45,361 bases of DNA, from contig CAJUKE010000024.1 of NCBI GenBank assembly GCA_910587075.1, positions 1-45,361 on the forward strand. The letters are read 5' to 3'. The notes under the pieces are model-generated. The model did no database searches, was not told the origin of the DNA, and saw only the letters and a program-made list of their open reading frames with translations. Numbering within the stretch: position 1 is the first letter of the stretch; every line of letters starts with the position of its first letter. This DNA is from an uncultured Muribaculaceae bacterium (lineage in GTDB: Bacteria > Bacteroidota > Bacteroidia > Bacteroidales > Muribaculaceae). Shown here in pieces: positions 38,785 through 45,361 of the stretch. Position numbers and translations under genes: made by a program.

Positions 38785-39987
38785 TCAGAGCGTGGCGACT
38801 GATTGTATAACGTCGGTGGCAAGCGAGTTGTTGAATCCGAGAATCACATTGGCCACCCTACCCCGCTCGTCGGCGACGATAACGGCGGGAAACGAGGTAG
38901 CGCCGCAGTCGCGGGCGAGCGAGCGGGCCGACAGCAGCACGGTCTCCCCGGCGCGGGGCTCACCAACCAGCTCCCTGACGCGGTCGGGGTTCCCCGACAC
39001 GAACGCGAGAATCAGGTCAACACCGCGTGGAGCGTTGCCGACACCCTCGCGTAGCGCGGCGAGCGTCTCTGCCGCGAAACCCGCCTCGGGATCGAGTATC
39101 GCCACAATCGTAGGGGCGGCGAACGCGTCGCCTTTGGCTCGCGAATAGCGCTCGCGGGTGGGGGTCGGCAGGGAGAAGCCCGGCAGGGGCTCGCCGCGCA
39201 GATTCTCAATCGAGTAGTTGCTCTCGCGGTATTTCTCGAAAACCTCGGGGTAGCGGGCGGCCAGCGCCTCCTCGCTCAGCGGCACGCCCCCCACGGCGCT
39301 ATCCGCCGGGTAGCCGTACTTCACCACGACAAGCTGCTCGCTGATCTGCCCGGGGTTGAACTCATTGTCGATCATCAGCGGCATCGCCGTTGAGCGGTCA
39401 AGCAAGAGCTTCATTATCCGCCCCGTATAGCCGCGCACCGACTGCACGGCGGTAAGCCCCATCACGCTCCGCCCACCCACGATAGTGTCGGGGTTGAACG
39501 ACAGCGACACCAGGGAGTCGGAGGCCATGCGGCGAAGCGACGCGCCTAACTCTTGCGGCAGCAGGTCGACAAACTGGCCGTTGCGCTGCACCCCGCCACC
39601 CCGGGTAATGAACGGGATAGAGTCCCACTCGTAATGGTATTCCTGGAGCCGATGGTCGCGGTAGCGGTAATGGTGACCGTCGAAGTACCCTAAAAAGCCC
39701 TCCGACAGTCCACTGGGGGTAGGCAATTCCCAGCTTATGAGGTAGTCGGCCTCGCACAGGGGGTCACCCGAGGCGGGTTCCGACGCTAACTTCACAGAGT
39801 ACACTATGTCGTCCTGGGCCTGGGGTAGCGTCACGGCGTATTCAGCCGTCGCGGCGAACCCCTCGGCCCTTTCCAGCCGCGAAATCGCCTCGTCGAGAGT
39901 CATAGCCCCCGCTCCCGCGCACGCGAGCAGAGCCGACAGCCCCGTAGCGAGCCATCCGCGCGTCAATCCTTTGAATATCTTTTCCAT
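38785..39987 (-). CDS. Exported LolA-like/thioredoxin-fold protein without CxxC, 400 aa
   Basis: The ATG at 39987 gives a signal peptide (MEKIFKGLTRGWLATGLSAL ... AGA). Residues about 28-240 resemble the LolA/LolB-like lipoprotein-carrier fold (LDEAISRLERAEGFAATAEYAV; HYEWDSIPFITRGGGVQRNG; RIMKLLLDRSTAMPLMIDNEF). Residues about 265-400 look like a thioredoxin/TlpA fold: FSLPTPTRER at the front and the cis-proline region DCGATSFPAVIVAD late. The place where CxxC should be reads ILDPEAGFAAETL with no cysteine, so it cannot be a normal disulfide reductase. It probably acts in the periplasm as a binding or scaffold protein. The neighbouring tpx suggests a link to oxidative stress, but this is inference. 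A minus-strand promoter element lies 68 bases upstream. Confidence 0.75.
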   Translation of the reverse strand: MEKIFKGLTRGWLATGLSALLACAGAGAMTLDEAISRLERAEGFAATAEYAVTLPQAQDDIVYSVKLASEPASGDPLCEADYLISWELPTPSGLSEGFLGYFDGHHYRYRDHRLQEYHYEWDSIPFITRGGGVQRNGQFVDLLPQELGASLRRMASDSLVSLSFNPDTIVGGRSVMGLTAVQSVRGYTGRIMKLLLDRSTAMPLMIDNEFNPGQISEQLVVVKYGYPADSAVGGVPLSEEALAARYPEVFEKYRESNYSIENLRGEPLPGFSLPTPTRERYSRAKGDAFAAPTIVAILDPEAGFAAETLAALREGVGNAPRGVDLILAFVSGNPDRVRELVGEPRAGETVLLSARSLARDCGATSFPAVIVADERGRVANVILGFNNSLATDVIQSVATL

Positions 39988-40055
39988 AATTACGAGCACT
40001 GTTTTGTTCCGCGGGCGCGACTGACGCGCACACGCCATTCCTTAATGTGATGATA

Positions 40056-40063
40056 CAAATTTA
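40056..40063 (-). promoter_or_regulatory. Putative -7 element of the LolA-like/tpx unit
   Basis: TAAATTTG on the minus strand, perfect -7 match, 68 bases before the start at 39987. No clear -33 element. Confidence 0.45.
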
Positions 40064-40119
40064 ACACTTTTCCCCCTCTTATTGTTCACCACTACCCCAC
40101 CCGTTGACACCAAAGAGCA

Positions 40120-42234
40120 TTACTTGGTTGAGTCCATTATGCCGGAGTCTGAATCGGGCTCCGCAGGACCAAATGTGTCCATTATGTCGGCATCTTGACG
40201 CCCGCGCCCGAAATCAAGGTTCAGACTGAATTTTACCACGCCATAGGCGTTCTTGCCGCAATGGGCTTTTGATTGGAAGGGGGTGAGCGCCGACATATTT
40301 TCGCTCTTCATCCAATACTCCCTCATAAACGCGTTGAATATTCCGATTTGCAACGTCCAACGCGGCATTTTGTAACCAACCAGCAGCATATTCATATCTT
40401 TCTCATGAATGATTTCTTCGCCATACATACTGTTGGCATTACCCGTCATCACACTCGCTCCGGCAACCCAGTTGCCATAATTGAAATCAACGCTCACACC
40501 GAGATGGAAGATATTTCGGATATGGGTATACGAATTCCCATAGCTGAAATATCGGCTCAAAGCAGGCGACAGCGCGATCGACAGGTGGTCGCCCCATGGT
40601 CGTACCGCGACACTGAGCTCTCCCCGCAACTCTTTGAACGAGCGCTGGTTGTCGTAGTATATCACAAACCTGCTTCCATCCCACGATGTCGAGGGCATAA
40701 CGGGATTCCGCTCGTCGCGCCAGTCAAGCATCAAATCGACGCTCACTATCGGATGCTGATATGCCAGATTAATTCGCTGGTCAACAATGTGGTATGCTTT
40801 AAGATTCGGATTCCCTACGCGTACCAGCCCCGGCTGCACCTGTTGCCCGACATCGTTCATTGCCGACAATTGGGGCTGACGGCTATATATGCGGGCGTCA
40901 TATCTCGCCCGAAAGTTATCAACCGGATCGTATGAGATGCCGGCCGACGCGTTCGCGGTGTATTTCAGGGCATTGACTTCACCTTGGCGGGATTGCAGCC
41001 GCACACCGGCGATGTTCGCCGTAAGGCCTACCCGCCCCAGCCGTACGTCGTATTGGCCGAATACCGAAGATTCAAATTGGCGGATGCGCACGTCGGCCGC
41101 GATATTACCGGTGTAGCTGTTCGAGGTCAGCGACTGCGAGTGTCGGGCCCCGACGGTCAGTCGCGATGAGCCACACCGCCAGTCGTAGTACGCCTCGGCA
41201 AACAATGAATACTTGCGGCCCGACACATCCGAAAGAATTGCCTCTGAGGACTCTCCGGCCACCGACTCCTTATAGGAATGGAAAAGCTTCGAGCGCGTGT
41301 ATGAGGCGGACACATTGGCTGTAAGCGTATGGGTCGCCCCGAAATAACGGCGGTAGAAGAGTCCGAGCGATGGTGAGGAGACCCGCTCACTCGTGTGCTC
41401 GCGTATCTCAACCGGCTCGTCGAAGTCAGTCGTGTTAAGGATCGAGTGCCTGTCACCCTCCTCCTTATTTGGCACATTATTATCAGAGTAACCTACCTTC
41501 GCGTTGAAATAATACGACTTGGTACTCTGCGACACAAAGCTTAGCCCGACATCCACGCCGAGGGATCCGATCGACACCGGGAGCCCCGTCTCAGTCCGGG
41601 TCACAGGCCCGTCGGGGTAATGCCAGGTCTCCTCATAGTCGCGCACCCAGTTGTCGCGCCGCATACCGAACAACCCGGCATTCATGGCCACCGACGACGC
41701 CCCGTTGTGGTACGAGGCCGCGATATTGTCGAACAAAGCCCACTTGCCGCTCCCGACGGCGTTCATTGTCTCGGCTGATATGTTTCCGCCAGACTCCCGG
41801 TGGCGCACTATGAAATCAATAACCGCGTCGCCTCCGTCATACTTGGCCCCCGGAGTGTCGTGATACTCGATTCTCACAACGTCAGCCGGCCTTATAGCCG
41901 CTATTTCCGAGCGGGAAGCATCCACTCCGTTGATTAGAAGCTTTACCGTCCCGCCACCGGAAAGGGTCACCTCGCCTGTCAGATGGTTGACCAATATTCC
42001 GGGGAGCCTCATTTTCGTCAATAGGTCGATGCCTGAGGTCGACACCCGCTTGTTGGCCGCCGTCGGGAGATAGGATGCTCCGTCTGCTTTGTTGATTTTC
42101 GTACTTGCCTGAACCGCGACCTCCTCCAGCACTACCGCGTAAGCAGTATCGGCCGGCTCGGCCTGCGTCTGGGATAGGCACACGAAAGGTGGTGTGAGGC
42201 ACATAAGCGCCCACATAACATATTGTTTCGTCAT
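40120..42234 (-). CDS. TonB-dependent-receptor-like outer-membrane beta-barrel protein
   Basis: A 704-residue outer-membrane protein. The signal peptide is about 1-25. Residues about 35-140 resemble a plug domain (VSTSGIDLLTKMRLPGILVN, LSGGGTVKLLINGVDASRSE, DVVRIEYHDTPGAKYDGG), and the rest is a large barrel with alternating strands and aromatic girdles of the OMP_b-brl_3 type. The usual N-terminal carboxypeptidase-regulatory-like module of such proteins is missing or very short. The substrate is unknown. It lies only 22 bases downstream of the ECF sigma gene and in the same direction, so it is probably controlled by that sigma factor. The nearby His-rich protein makes a metal or metal-chelate substrate conceivable. 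Confidence 0.85.
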   Translation of the reverse strand: MTKQYVMWALMCLTPPFVCLSQTQAEPADTAYAVVLEEVAVQASTKINKADGASYLPTAANKRVSTSGIDLLTKMRLPGILVNHLTGEVTLSGGGTVKLLINGVDASRSEIAAIRPADVVRIEYHDTPGAKYDGGDAVIDFIVRHRESGGNISAETMNAVGSGKWALFDNIAASYHNGASSVAMNAGLFGMRRDNWVRDYEETWHYPDGPVTRTETGLPVSIGSLGVDVGLSFVSQSTKSYYFNAKVGYSDNNVPNKEEGDRHSILNTTDFDEPVEIREHTSERVSSPSLGLFYRRYFGATHTLTANVSASYTRSKLFHSYKESVAGESSEAILSDVSGRKYSLFAEAYYDWRCGSSRLTVGARHSQSLTSNSYTGNIAADVRIRQFESSVFGQYDVRLGRVGLTANIAGVRLQSRQGEVNALKYTANASAGISYDPVDNFRARYDARIYSRQPQLSAMNDVGQQVQPGLVRVGNPNLKAYHIVDQRINLAYQHPIVSVDLMLDWRDERNPVMPSTSWDGSRFVIYYDNQRSFKELRGELSVAVRPWGDHLSIALSPALSRYFSYGNSYTHIRNIFHLGVSVDFNYGNWVAGASVMTGNANSMYGEEIIHEKDMNMLLVGYKMPRWTLQIGIFNAFMREYWMKSENMSALTPFQSKAHCGKNAYGVVKFSLNLDFGRGRQDADIMDTFGPAEPDSDSGIMDSTK

Positions 42235-42256
42235 GTTTTCTTGTTGGATTTTTGCC

Positions 42257-42799
42257 TTATTGGGTCATGAGGTCGTCATACAGGCCTCTCAACCTTATGC
42301 GGAGATGTTTCACCGCGTAATGCTTGCGCGAAAGCACCGTGGCCACAGGTATGCCGAGGTTCTCCGCTATAACCTTCACCGGTACCCCTTCGAAAACCGT
42401 CATACAGAACACATCGCTCTGCTCCATAGGCAGTTCGGCGAGCGCGTATTCCAATTCCTGCCAAACCAGTTTCCTGAGATAATCTTTTTCAGTGTCAGAA
42501 TCGCTGAACAGCATCTCCGAAAGGGCGTCAATCCCACCCGGGAGCCCGTCGGCAGCGAACTCCCCCTTTTTACGCCACAAATTCAGAATCGAGTTGCGCG
42601 CTACGCGGTAGAGCCAGGAGGATATTCTCGCGATCTCGCCTCCGTCGCCGAGAGAGCGCGAGAGTTGATAGAACACCTCCTGGAGGATGTCTTCAGCGTC
42701 CTCGCGGCTCTCCACCCTGTTCCTGATATAGTAAAACAGCCGGGAAGAATACCTGGCAACTATATCGGTCACGGCGGCGCTGGCTTCGTTCTCAGTCAT
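42257..42799 (-). CDS. ECF-family RNA polymerase sigma factor
   Basis: A 180-residue sigma-70 factor of the ECF group. Region 2 spans about residues 12-75 (RLFYYIRNRVESREDAEDILQ, with the core-binding and -10 recognition helices, then SWLYRVARNSILNLWRKK). Region 4 spans about 120-170 (ALAELPMEQSDVFCMTVFEG ... IAENLGIPVATVLSRKHYAV), a helix-turn-helix for -35 recognition. The longer frame upstream is open for 26 codons but lacks the family start; ATG 42799 is preferred. It overlaps the end of the His-rich membrane protein gene by eight bases, so the two are translationally coupled and the membrane protein is a natural candidate regulator. Confidence 0.93.
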   Translation of the reverse strand: MTENEASAAVTDIVARYSSRLFYYIRNRVESREDAEDILQEVFYQLSRSLGDGGEIARISSWLYRVARNSILNLWRKKGEFAADGLPGGIDALSEMLFSDSDTEKDYLRKLVWQELEYALAELPMEQSDVFCMTVFEGVPVKVIAENLGIPVATVLSRKHYAVKHLRIRLRGLYDDLMTQ

Positions 42800-43148
42800 T
42801 GGCCCGGTTCTTTGCGACAGATTTCGCCATTTCAAACCACTGGCGGCGGCGCTCGAAGAAGTCGCGGCGCTCCTCATCAGTCATTTTATGCCAGTGGCCG
42901 TGATGATGGTGGTGATGCCATGCCCCGTGCATCCCCCATCCGAGTATGAGAATACCCAAAACGAAACCGCCGGAAAGGAGCTGCCCGAGGAAAAAAAGCC
43001 CCACACCCTGCCACAGACCGATCACGCCGCATCCCAGCACCCCTGACAGGATAGAGTTCCATAGAAGCGTCACGCCGTAACCGGCACACACGGGGAGTAC
43101 ACAGAGCCAGATTAACAGACAACACAGAACCTTGAATATTCTTTTCAT
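42792..43148 (-). CDS. Small His-rich membrane protein, possible regulator of the ECF sigma factor
   Basis: A 118-residue protein that I do not recognise as a family. Residues about 5-28 and about 32-75 are strongly hydrophobic, two or three membrane helices, with several cysteines in the first. A histidine cluster follows at about 75-88 (WHHHHHHGHWH), then a charged helix (MTDEERRDFFERRRQWFEMA). The tail resembles the ends of Spy/CpxP-like or heavy-metal sensor proteins, but no established domain can be assigned. It is the first gene of the operon and overlaps the sigma gene. An anti-sigma or metal-sensing role is inference. The start ATG 43148 is preceded by an A-rich leader containing a tandem 17-base repeat. 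Confidence 0.75.
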   Translation of the reverse strand: MKRIFKVLCCLLIWLCVLPVCAGYGVTLLWNSILSGVLGCGVIGLWQGVGLFFLGQLLSGGFVLGILILGWGMHGAWHHHHHHGHWHKMTDEERRDFFERRRQWFEMAKSVAKNRAND

Positions 43149-43154
43149 CGCTTT

Positions 43155-43190
43155 TTTGATTTAGATTACTTAATTTGATTTAGATTACTT
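43155..43190 (-). repeat. Tandem 17-base direct repeat ahead of the ECF sigma operon
   Basis: TTTGATTTAGATTACTT occurs at 43155-43171 and 43174-43190, a 19-base period. It sits six bases upstream of the His-rich gene start, in the leader or operator region. Confidence 0.8.
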
Positions 43191-43202
43191 GGAAGGTGTT
43201 TC

Positions 43203-43319
43203 AAAATAAAATCCGCGACCTTCTTCATTTGATGTCTACTGCCAGCCTCAGATCACTCACTGCCGGCTTCGTGGAAGCGCTTTCCGGCATCTAAGACACG
43301 CAAGCCGCGATTTTATTTT
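43203..43319. repeat. Inverted-repeat-bounded element, about 117 bp
   Basis: AAAATAAAATCCGCG (43203-43217) and CCGCGATTTTATTTT (43305-43319) are near-perfect inverted arms with a one-base offset. Inside, TGCCGG/CCGGCA and CTTC/GAAG form a further hairpin. There is no reading frame. It may be a small non-autonomous element, a structured leader or a terminator. Confidence 0.5.
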
Positions 43320-43361
43320 AACCATTCCCCGAATTTAGCGTTTTTTTCCAAAAAATGGCAT

Positions 43362-43405
43362 AAATGCCAGCTTTTGGGAATACTACACGGTTGCAACGCG
43401 ATATT
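43362..43405 (+). repeat. Left copy of a 44-bp direct repeat flanking the YhcG gene
   Basis: A 44-base sequence that ends in CACGGTTGCAACGCGATATT. It matches 44769-44812 at 42 of 44 positions in the same orientation. Shorter pieces (GGTTGCAAT) follow. Confidence 0.9.
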
Positions 43406-43471
43406 ATGGTTGCAATACCTCAAAAAACGAAATGCTATATCTTAGAAGATTGGAATGATTAAAGTTGTACC

Positions 43472-43503
43472 ATTGTGTATGTCAGTAATTTTCGCTAATT
43501 TTG
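43472..43503 (+). promoter_or_regulatory. Promoter of the YhcG gene, apparently giving a leaderless message
   Basis: ATTG (43472-43475), 20 bases, then a perfect TAATTTTG (43496-43503). The ATG at 43508 lies where transcription should begin, so the message may start at or within a few bases of the start codon. Confidence 0.55.
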
Positions 43504-43507
43504 TGTT

Positions 43508-44695
43508 ATGGCAGACGAAATTTTGAAAAATATTGAGATGTTGTCTGACGAGGTGGAGTTTATATCAGACCTCAAGACAATCGTATATACCGCAAAGGCA
43601 AAAGCCTATCAAGCCGCTGACCTCTACAACGTGGCCAGCAATTGGCTTGTGGGCAGGCGCATCGTTGAGCAAGAGCAACATGGAGAGGCTCGTGCCCGAT
43701 ATGGTAAGCACGTTGTTGAGATAGCATCACTTGCCCTCACCGAGGAGTTCGGCAAAGGTTATAGCCTTTCAAATTTGAAAAATTTTAAGAAATTTTATCT
43801 GATGTTCAGCTATTTGCGAATTGGTCAGACACTGTCTGACCAATTCGCAAATCGACATGTCTCAAAAGGTCAGACACCGTCTGACCAATCTGAGATCATC
43901 ATTCAACAGGCACCGTCCGCTGAATTGGAATTGGCGCAGATTCTCCCGGCTAATCTATCTTGGTCACATTATGAGCGTCTGATGCGAATCACAAATGAAG
44001 ATGAGCGGGATTGGTATATGCGCGAGGCTGCTTTGGAGGGTTGGAGTGTCCGCACATTGGACCGGAATATCGGTTCTCAGTATTACTATCGTTTACTCCA
44101 GACTCCGGAGTCGAAGAAGGGAGAAGTCATTGATGAGATGAAGAAACTGACTGCCGATTATCAGAAAGACCGTCATAAGTTTATGCGTAACCCTGTGGTT
44201 GCGGAGTTTTTGGGCTTCTCGGCAGAATCAGCATACTCTGAAACGAATTTGGAGACGGCGATAATTGACCATCTTCAAAAATTCATCATGGAGTTGGGCA
44301 AAGGATATGCTTTCGTTGCCCGTCAGCAAAGAATCAAGACCGACATGGGCGATTATTACATCGACCTTGTGTTTTACAACTATATCCTCAAATGCTTCTT
44401 GCTGATTGACTTGAAGACATCTCCTATAACTCATCAGGATTTGGGTCAGATGGATATGTATATACGTATGTATGATGAGCTGAAATGCACTTCAACTGAT
44501 AACCCAACCATAGGACTGCTCCTTTGTTCAGAAACAAGCAAGGATTTGGCACGATACTCCATTCTGAAAGACAGCAAGCAGATATACACCGCCAAGTATC
44601 TCACATACCTTCCATCCAAAGAACAACTTGCCGCCGAGATAATAAAGCAGAAAGAAATTTTTGAACTGCAAACCGGCAAGAAGTTTGACGAATAA
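43508..44695 (+). CDS. YhcG/DUF1016-family PD-(D/E)XK nuclease
   Basis: A 395-residue protein. The N-terminal DUF1016_N region (about 15-180) carries VASNWLVGRRIVEQEQHGEARARYG, LSNLKNFKKFYLMF and LSWSHYERLMRI. The C-terminal nuclease domain (about 215-370) has YAFVARQQRI, D286 (YYIDLVFYN) and D301-x-K303 (LLIDLKT), a complete PD-(D/E)XK set. YhcG-like proteins cluster with restriction-modification and defence genes and may act in DNA degradation or maintenance; the exact role is unsettled. The gene is markedly AT-richer than its surroundings and bracketed by 44-base direct repeats, so it was probably acquired. Between the two N-terminal motifs lies a QTLSDQ / QTPSDQ repeat (about 107-127) encoded by palindromic DNA, of a type that varies in number among relatives. 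Confidence 0.92.
   Translation: MADEILKNIEMLSDEVEFISDLKTIVYTAKAKAYQAADLYNVASNWLVGRRIVEQEQHGEARARYGKHVVEIASLALTEEFGKGYSLSNLKNFKKFYLMFSYLRIGQTLSDQFANRHVSKGQTPSDQSEIIIQQAPSAELELAQILPANLSWSHYERLMRITNEDERDWYMREAALEGWSVRTLDRNIGSQYYYRLLQTPESKKGEVIDEMKKLTADYQKDRHKFMRNPVVAEFLGFSAESAYSETNLETAIIDHLQKFIMELGKGYAFVARQQRIKTDMGDYYIDLVFYNYILKCFLLIDLKTSPITHQDLGQMDMYIRMYDELKCTSTDNPTIGLLLCSETSKDLARYSILKDSKQIYTAKYLTYLPSKEQLAAEIIKQKEIFELQTGKKFDE
43812..43852. repeat. 41-bp perfect palindrome inside the YhcG gene
   Basis: Arms of 20 bases (43812-43831 and 43833-43852) with one central base; the core is GGTCAGACA-C-TGTCTGACC (43823-43841). It codes for about residues 102-115. Confidence 0.95.
43868..43886. repeat. 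Second copy of the palindromic core inside the YhcG gene
   Basis: GGTCAGACACCGTCTGACC, differing by one base from the core at 43823-43841, spaced 45 bases from it (a multiple of three, so the frame is kept). Confidence 0.9.
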
Positions 44696-44768
44696 CACCG
44701 CATTTTCTGTATTATTCGCTTTTTTATCCGCTACCTTACAGCCGAGGTTAGACTAGGTTGAGCGGTGG

Positions 44769-44812
44769 AAATGTCAGTTTTTGGGAATACTACACGGTTG
44801 CAACGCGATATT
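44769..44812 (+). repeat. Right copy of the 44-bp direct repeat
   Basis: Matches 43362-43405 with two differences (C/T in each case). Extra part-copies follow at 44818-44853 (GCGATATT three times, then ACGGTTGCAACGC). Confidence 0.9.
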
Positions 44813-44880
44813 GTTGTTATGCGATATTGCGATATTACGGTTGCAACGCAGCGGGAATGTGCGGGATTTTGCGGGATATG

Positions 44881-44912
44881 TTTGGGTAATTGGCGGGGAT
44901 TGGCTAATTTTG
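44881..44912 (+). promoter_or_regulatory. Promoter of the 105-aa secreted protein gene
   Basis: TTTG (44881-44884), 20 bases, then TAATTTTG (44905-44912): both perfect. Transcription should start near 44919, 14 bases before the ATG. Confidence 0.8.
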
Positions 44913-44932
44913 CGGTGAGAAAACGGTAGAAT

Positions 44933-45250
44933 ATGCGAAAAGTATTCATCTCCTGTATGTTGGCCTGCGCAATAGCCGCGGCGGCAGCTCCTCCCGCATG
45001 GGAAGGGGTCAACGCGCCGCGTCCCGAAATCGTGCAGGAGATGGAGCGCGACACCCAGACGGAAATCGTGGTGCGCGACGGAGCGATATACCTTTGGGTC
45101 GCGAAACCTACCAATGTTAAGATTTTCTCGATTCTCGGCCAGCTTATTTCATCGGAGAACCTCCAGCCGGGGCTCCACCGCCTCCGCCTCACTTCGCGGG
45201 GCATATACATACTCCAGGCCGGCTCCACCACCCGCAGGGTGACGCTCTGA
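44933..45250 (+). CDS. Very small secreted protein with sorting-type C-terminal domain, 105 aa
   Basis: The signal peptide runs to about residue 19 (MRKVFISCMLACAIAAAAA). About 25 residues of charged linker follow (PRPEIVQEMERDTQTE). The remaining 60 residues (IYLWVAKPTNVKIFSILGQLI ... LQPGLHRLRLTSRGIYILQA ... RRVTL) match the T9SS-like C-terminal domain carried by much larger proteins in this window. There is no separate cargo domain. The strong, perfect promoter and host-like GC content support a real, expressed gene. It may be an exported peptide, a decoy or regulator of the sorting machinery, or the remnant of a larger protein; none of these can be decided from sequence. Confidence 0.75.
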   Translation: MRKVFISCMLACAIAAAAAPPAWEGVNAPRPEIVQEMERDTQTEIVVRDGAIYLWVAKPTNVKIFSILGQLISSENLQPGLHRLRLTSRGIYILQAGSTTRRVTL

Positions 45251-45361
45251 GCCCCCTCGCCACGTTTCATCAAATAGCGTCCGCTCGATAGGAGCGCGGC
45301 ATAGTGGGGGTCAGTAGATTTTTCCGGTTGGTGAGGATGGTGGGTTAACCGTATAATGCGC

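Noticed and set aside
43203..44812. Insertion sequence
   Set aside because: The only gene is a YhcG nuclease, not a transposase; the flanking 44-mers are direct rather than terminal inverted repeats, and no short target duplication was identified.

Overview
The window looks like a chromosomal segment of a GC-rich gut Bacteroidales, most likely in or near Muribaculaceae. This rests on Bacteroidetes-type promoters (TTTG, about 20 bases, then TAnnTTTG), the virtual absence of Shine-Dalgarno dependence, a DUF4827-glmM pair, a SusC/TonB-type barrel, BspA-type leucine-rich repeats, and many secreted proteins ending in a type IX secretion (T9SS)-like C-terminal domain. No rRNA, CRISPR array, prophage or transposase was seen. 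The species call is an inference from protein style.

Layout, left to right. 140-2258: an unknown protein, a secreted LRR protein, tRNA-Arg(CCG) on the minus strand and a small helical protein. 2331-8878: the potassium transporter Kup (minus), then DedA, Rpe and a 994-residue protein fusing two receiver domains to a pyruvate/phosphate-dikinase nucleotide-binding domain. 8879-10875: tRNA-Leu(TAA), tRNA-Pro(GGG) and an ArgC-like protein that has lost the catalytic cysteine. 11068-15669: a three-gene exopolysaccharide initiation and export operon (WecA-like, Wza-like, Wzc-like). 15848-16357: flavodoxin. 16470-16817: a strong promoter and an apparently structured non-coding RNA that I cannot assign to a family. 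16903-21123: three secreted proteins, the last with an abrupt change in base composition. 21326-25440: NrnA-like phosphoesterase, DUF4827 lipoprotein, GlmM and an SH3-NlpC/P60 hydrolase. 25460-27592 (minus): an NSS transporter and RecO. 27751-29445: a MATE transporter interrupted by an AT-repeat frameshift, and YraN. 29716-38152: three large secreted proteins, the middle one a C10 (streptopain-type) cysteine protease. 38227-39987 (minus): thiol peroxidase and a LolA-like/thioredoxin-like protein. 40120-43148 (minus): a His-rich membrane protein, an ECF sigma factor and an outer-membrane barrel in one tight operon. 43362-44812: an AT-rich YhcG/DUF1016 nuclease gene bracketed by 44-bp direct repeats. 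44933-45250: a very small secreted protein that is little more than a signal peptide plus a sorting-type domain.

Working together: the WecA-Wza-Wzc genes start and export a surface glycan. GlmM supplies the UDP-GlcNAc route used for peptidoglycan and glycans, and NlpC/P60 trims the wall. The secreted C10 protease and its two neighbours look like one exported degradative or adhesive unit. The sigma/His-rich/barrel operon looks like a self-contained envelope signalling-uptake module whose ligand is unknown.

The observations most worth following are the unassigned RNA at 16508-16817, the ArgC-like pseudoenzyme, the repeat-flanked YhcG cassette with a 41-bp perfect palindrome inside its coding sequence, the His-rich/ECF sigma/barrel module, and the AT-repeat frameshift in the MATE gene.
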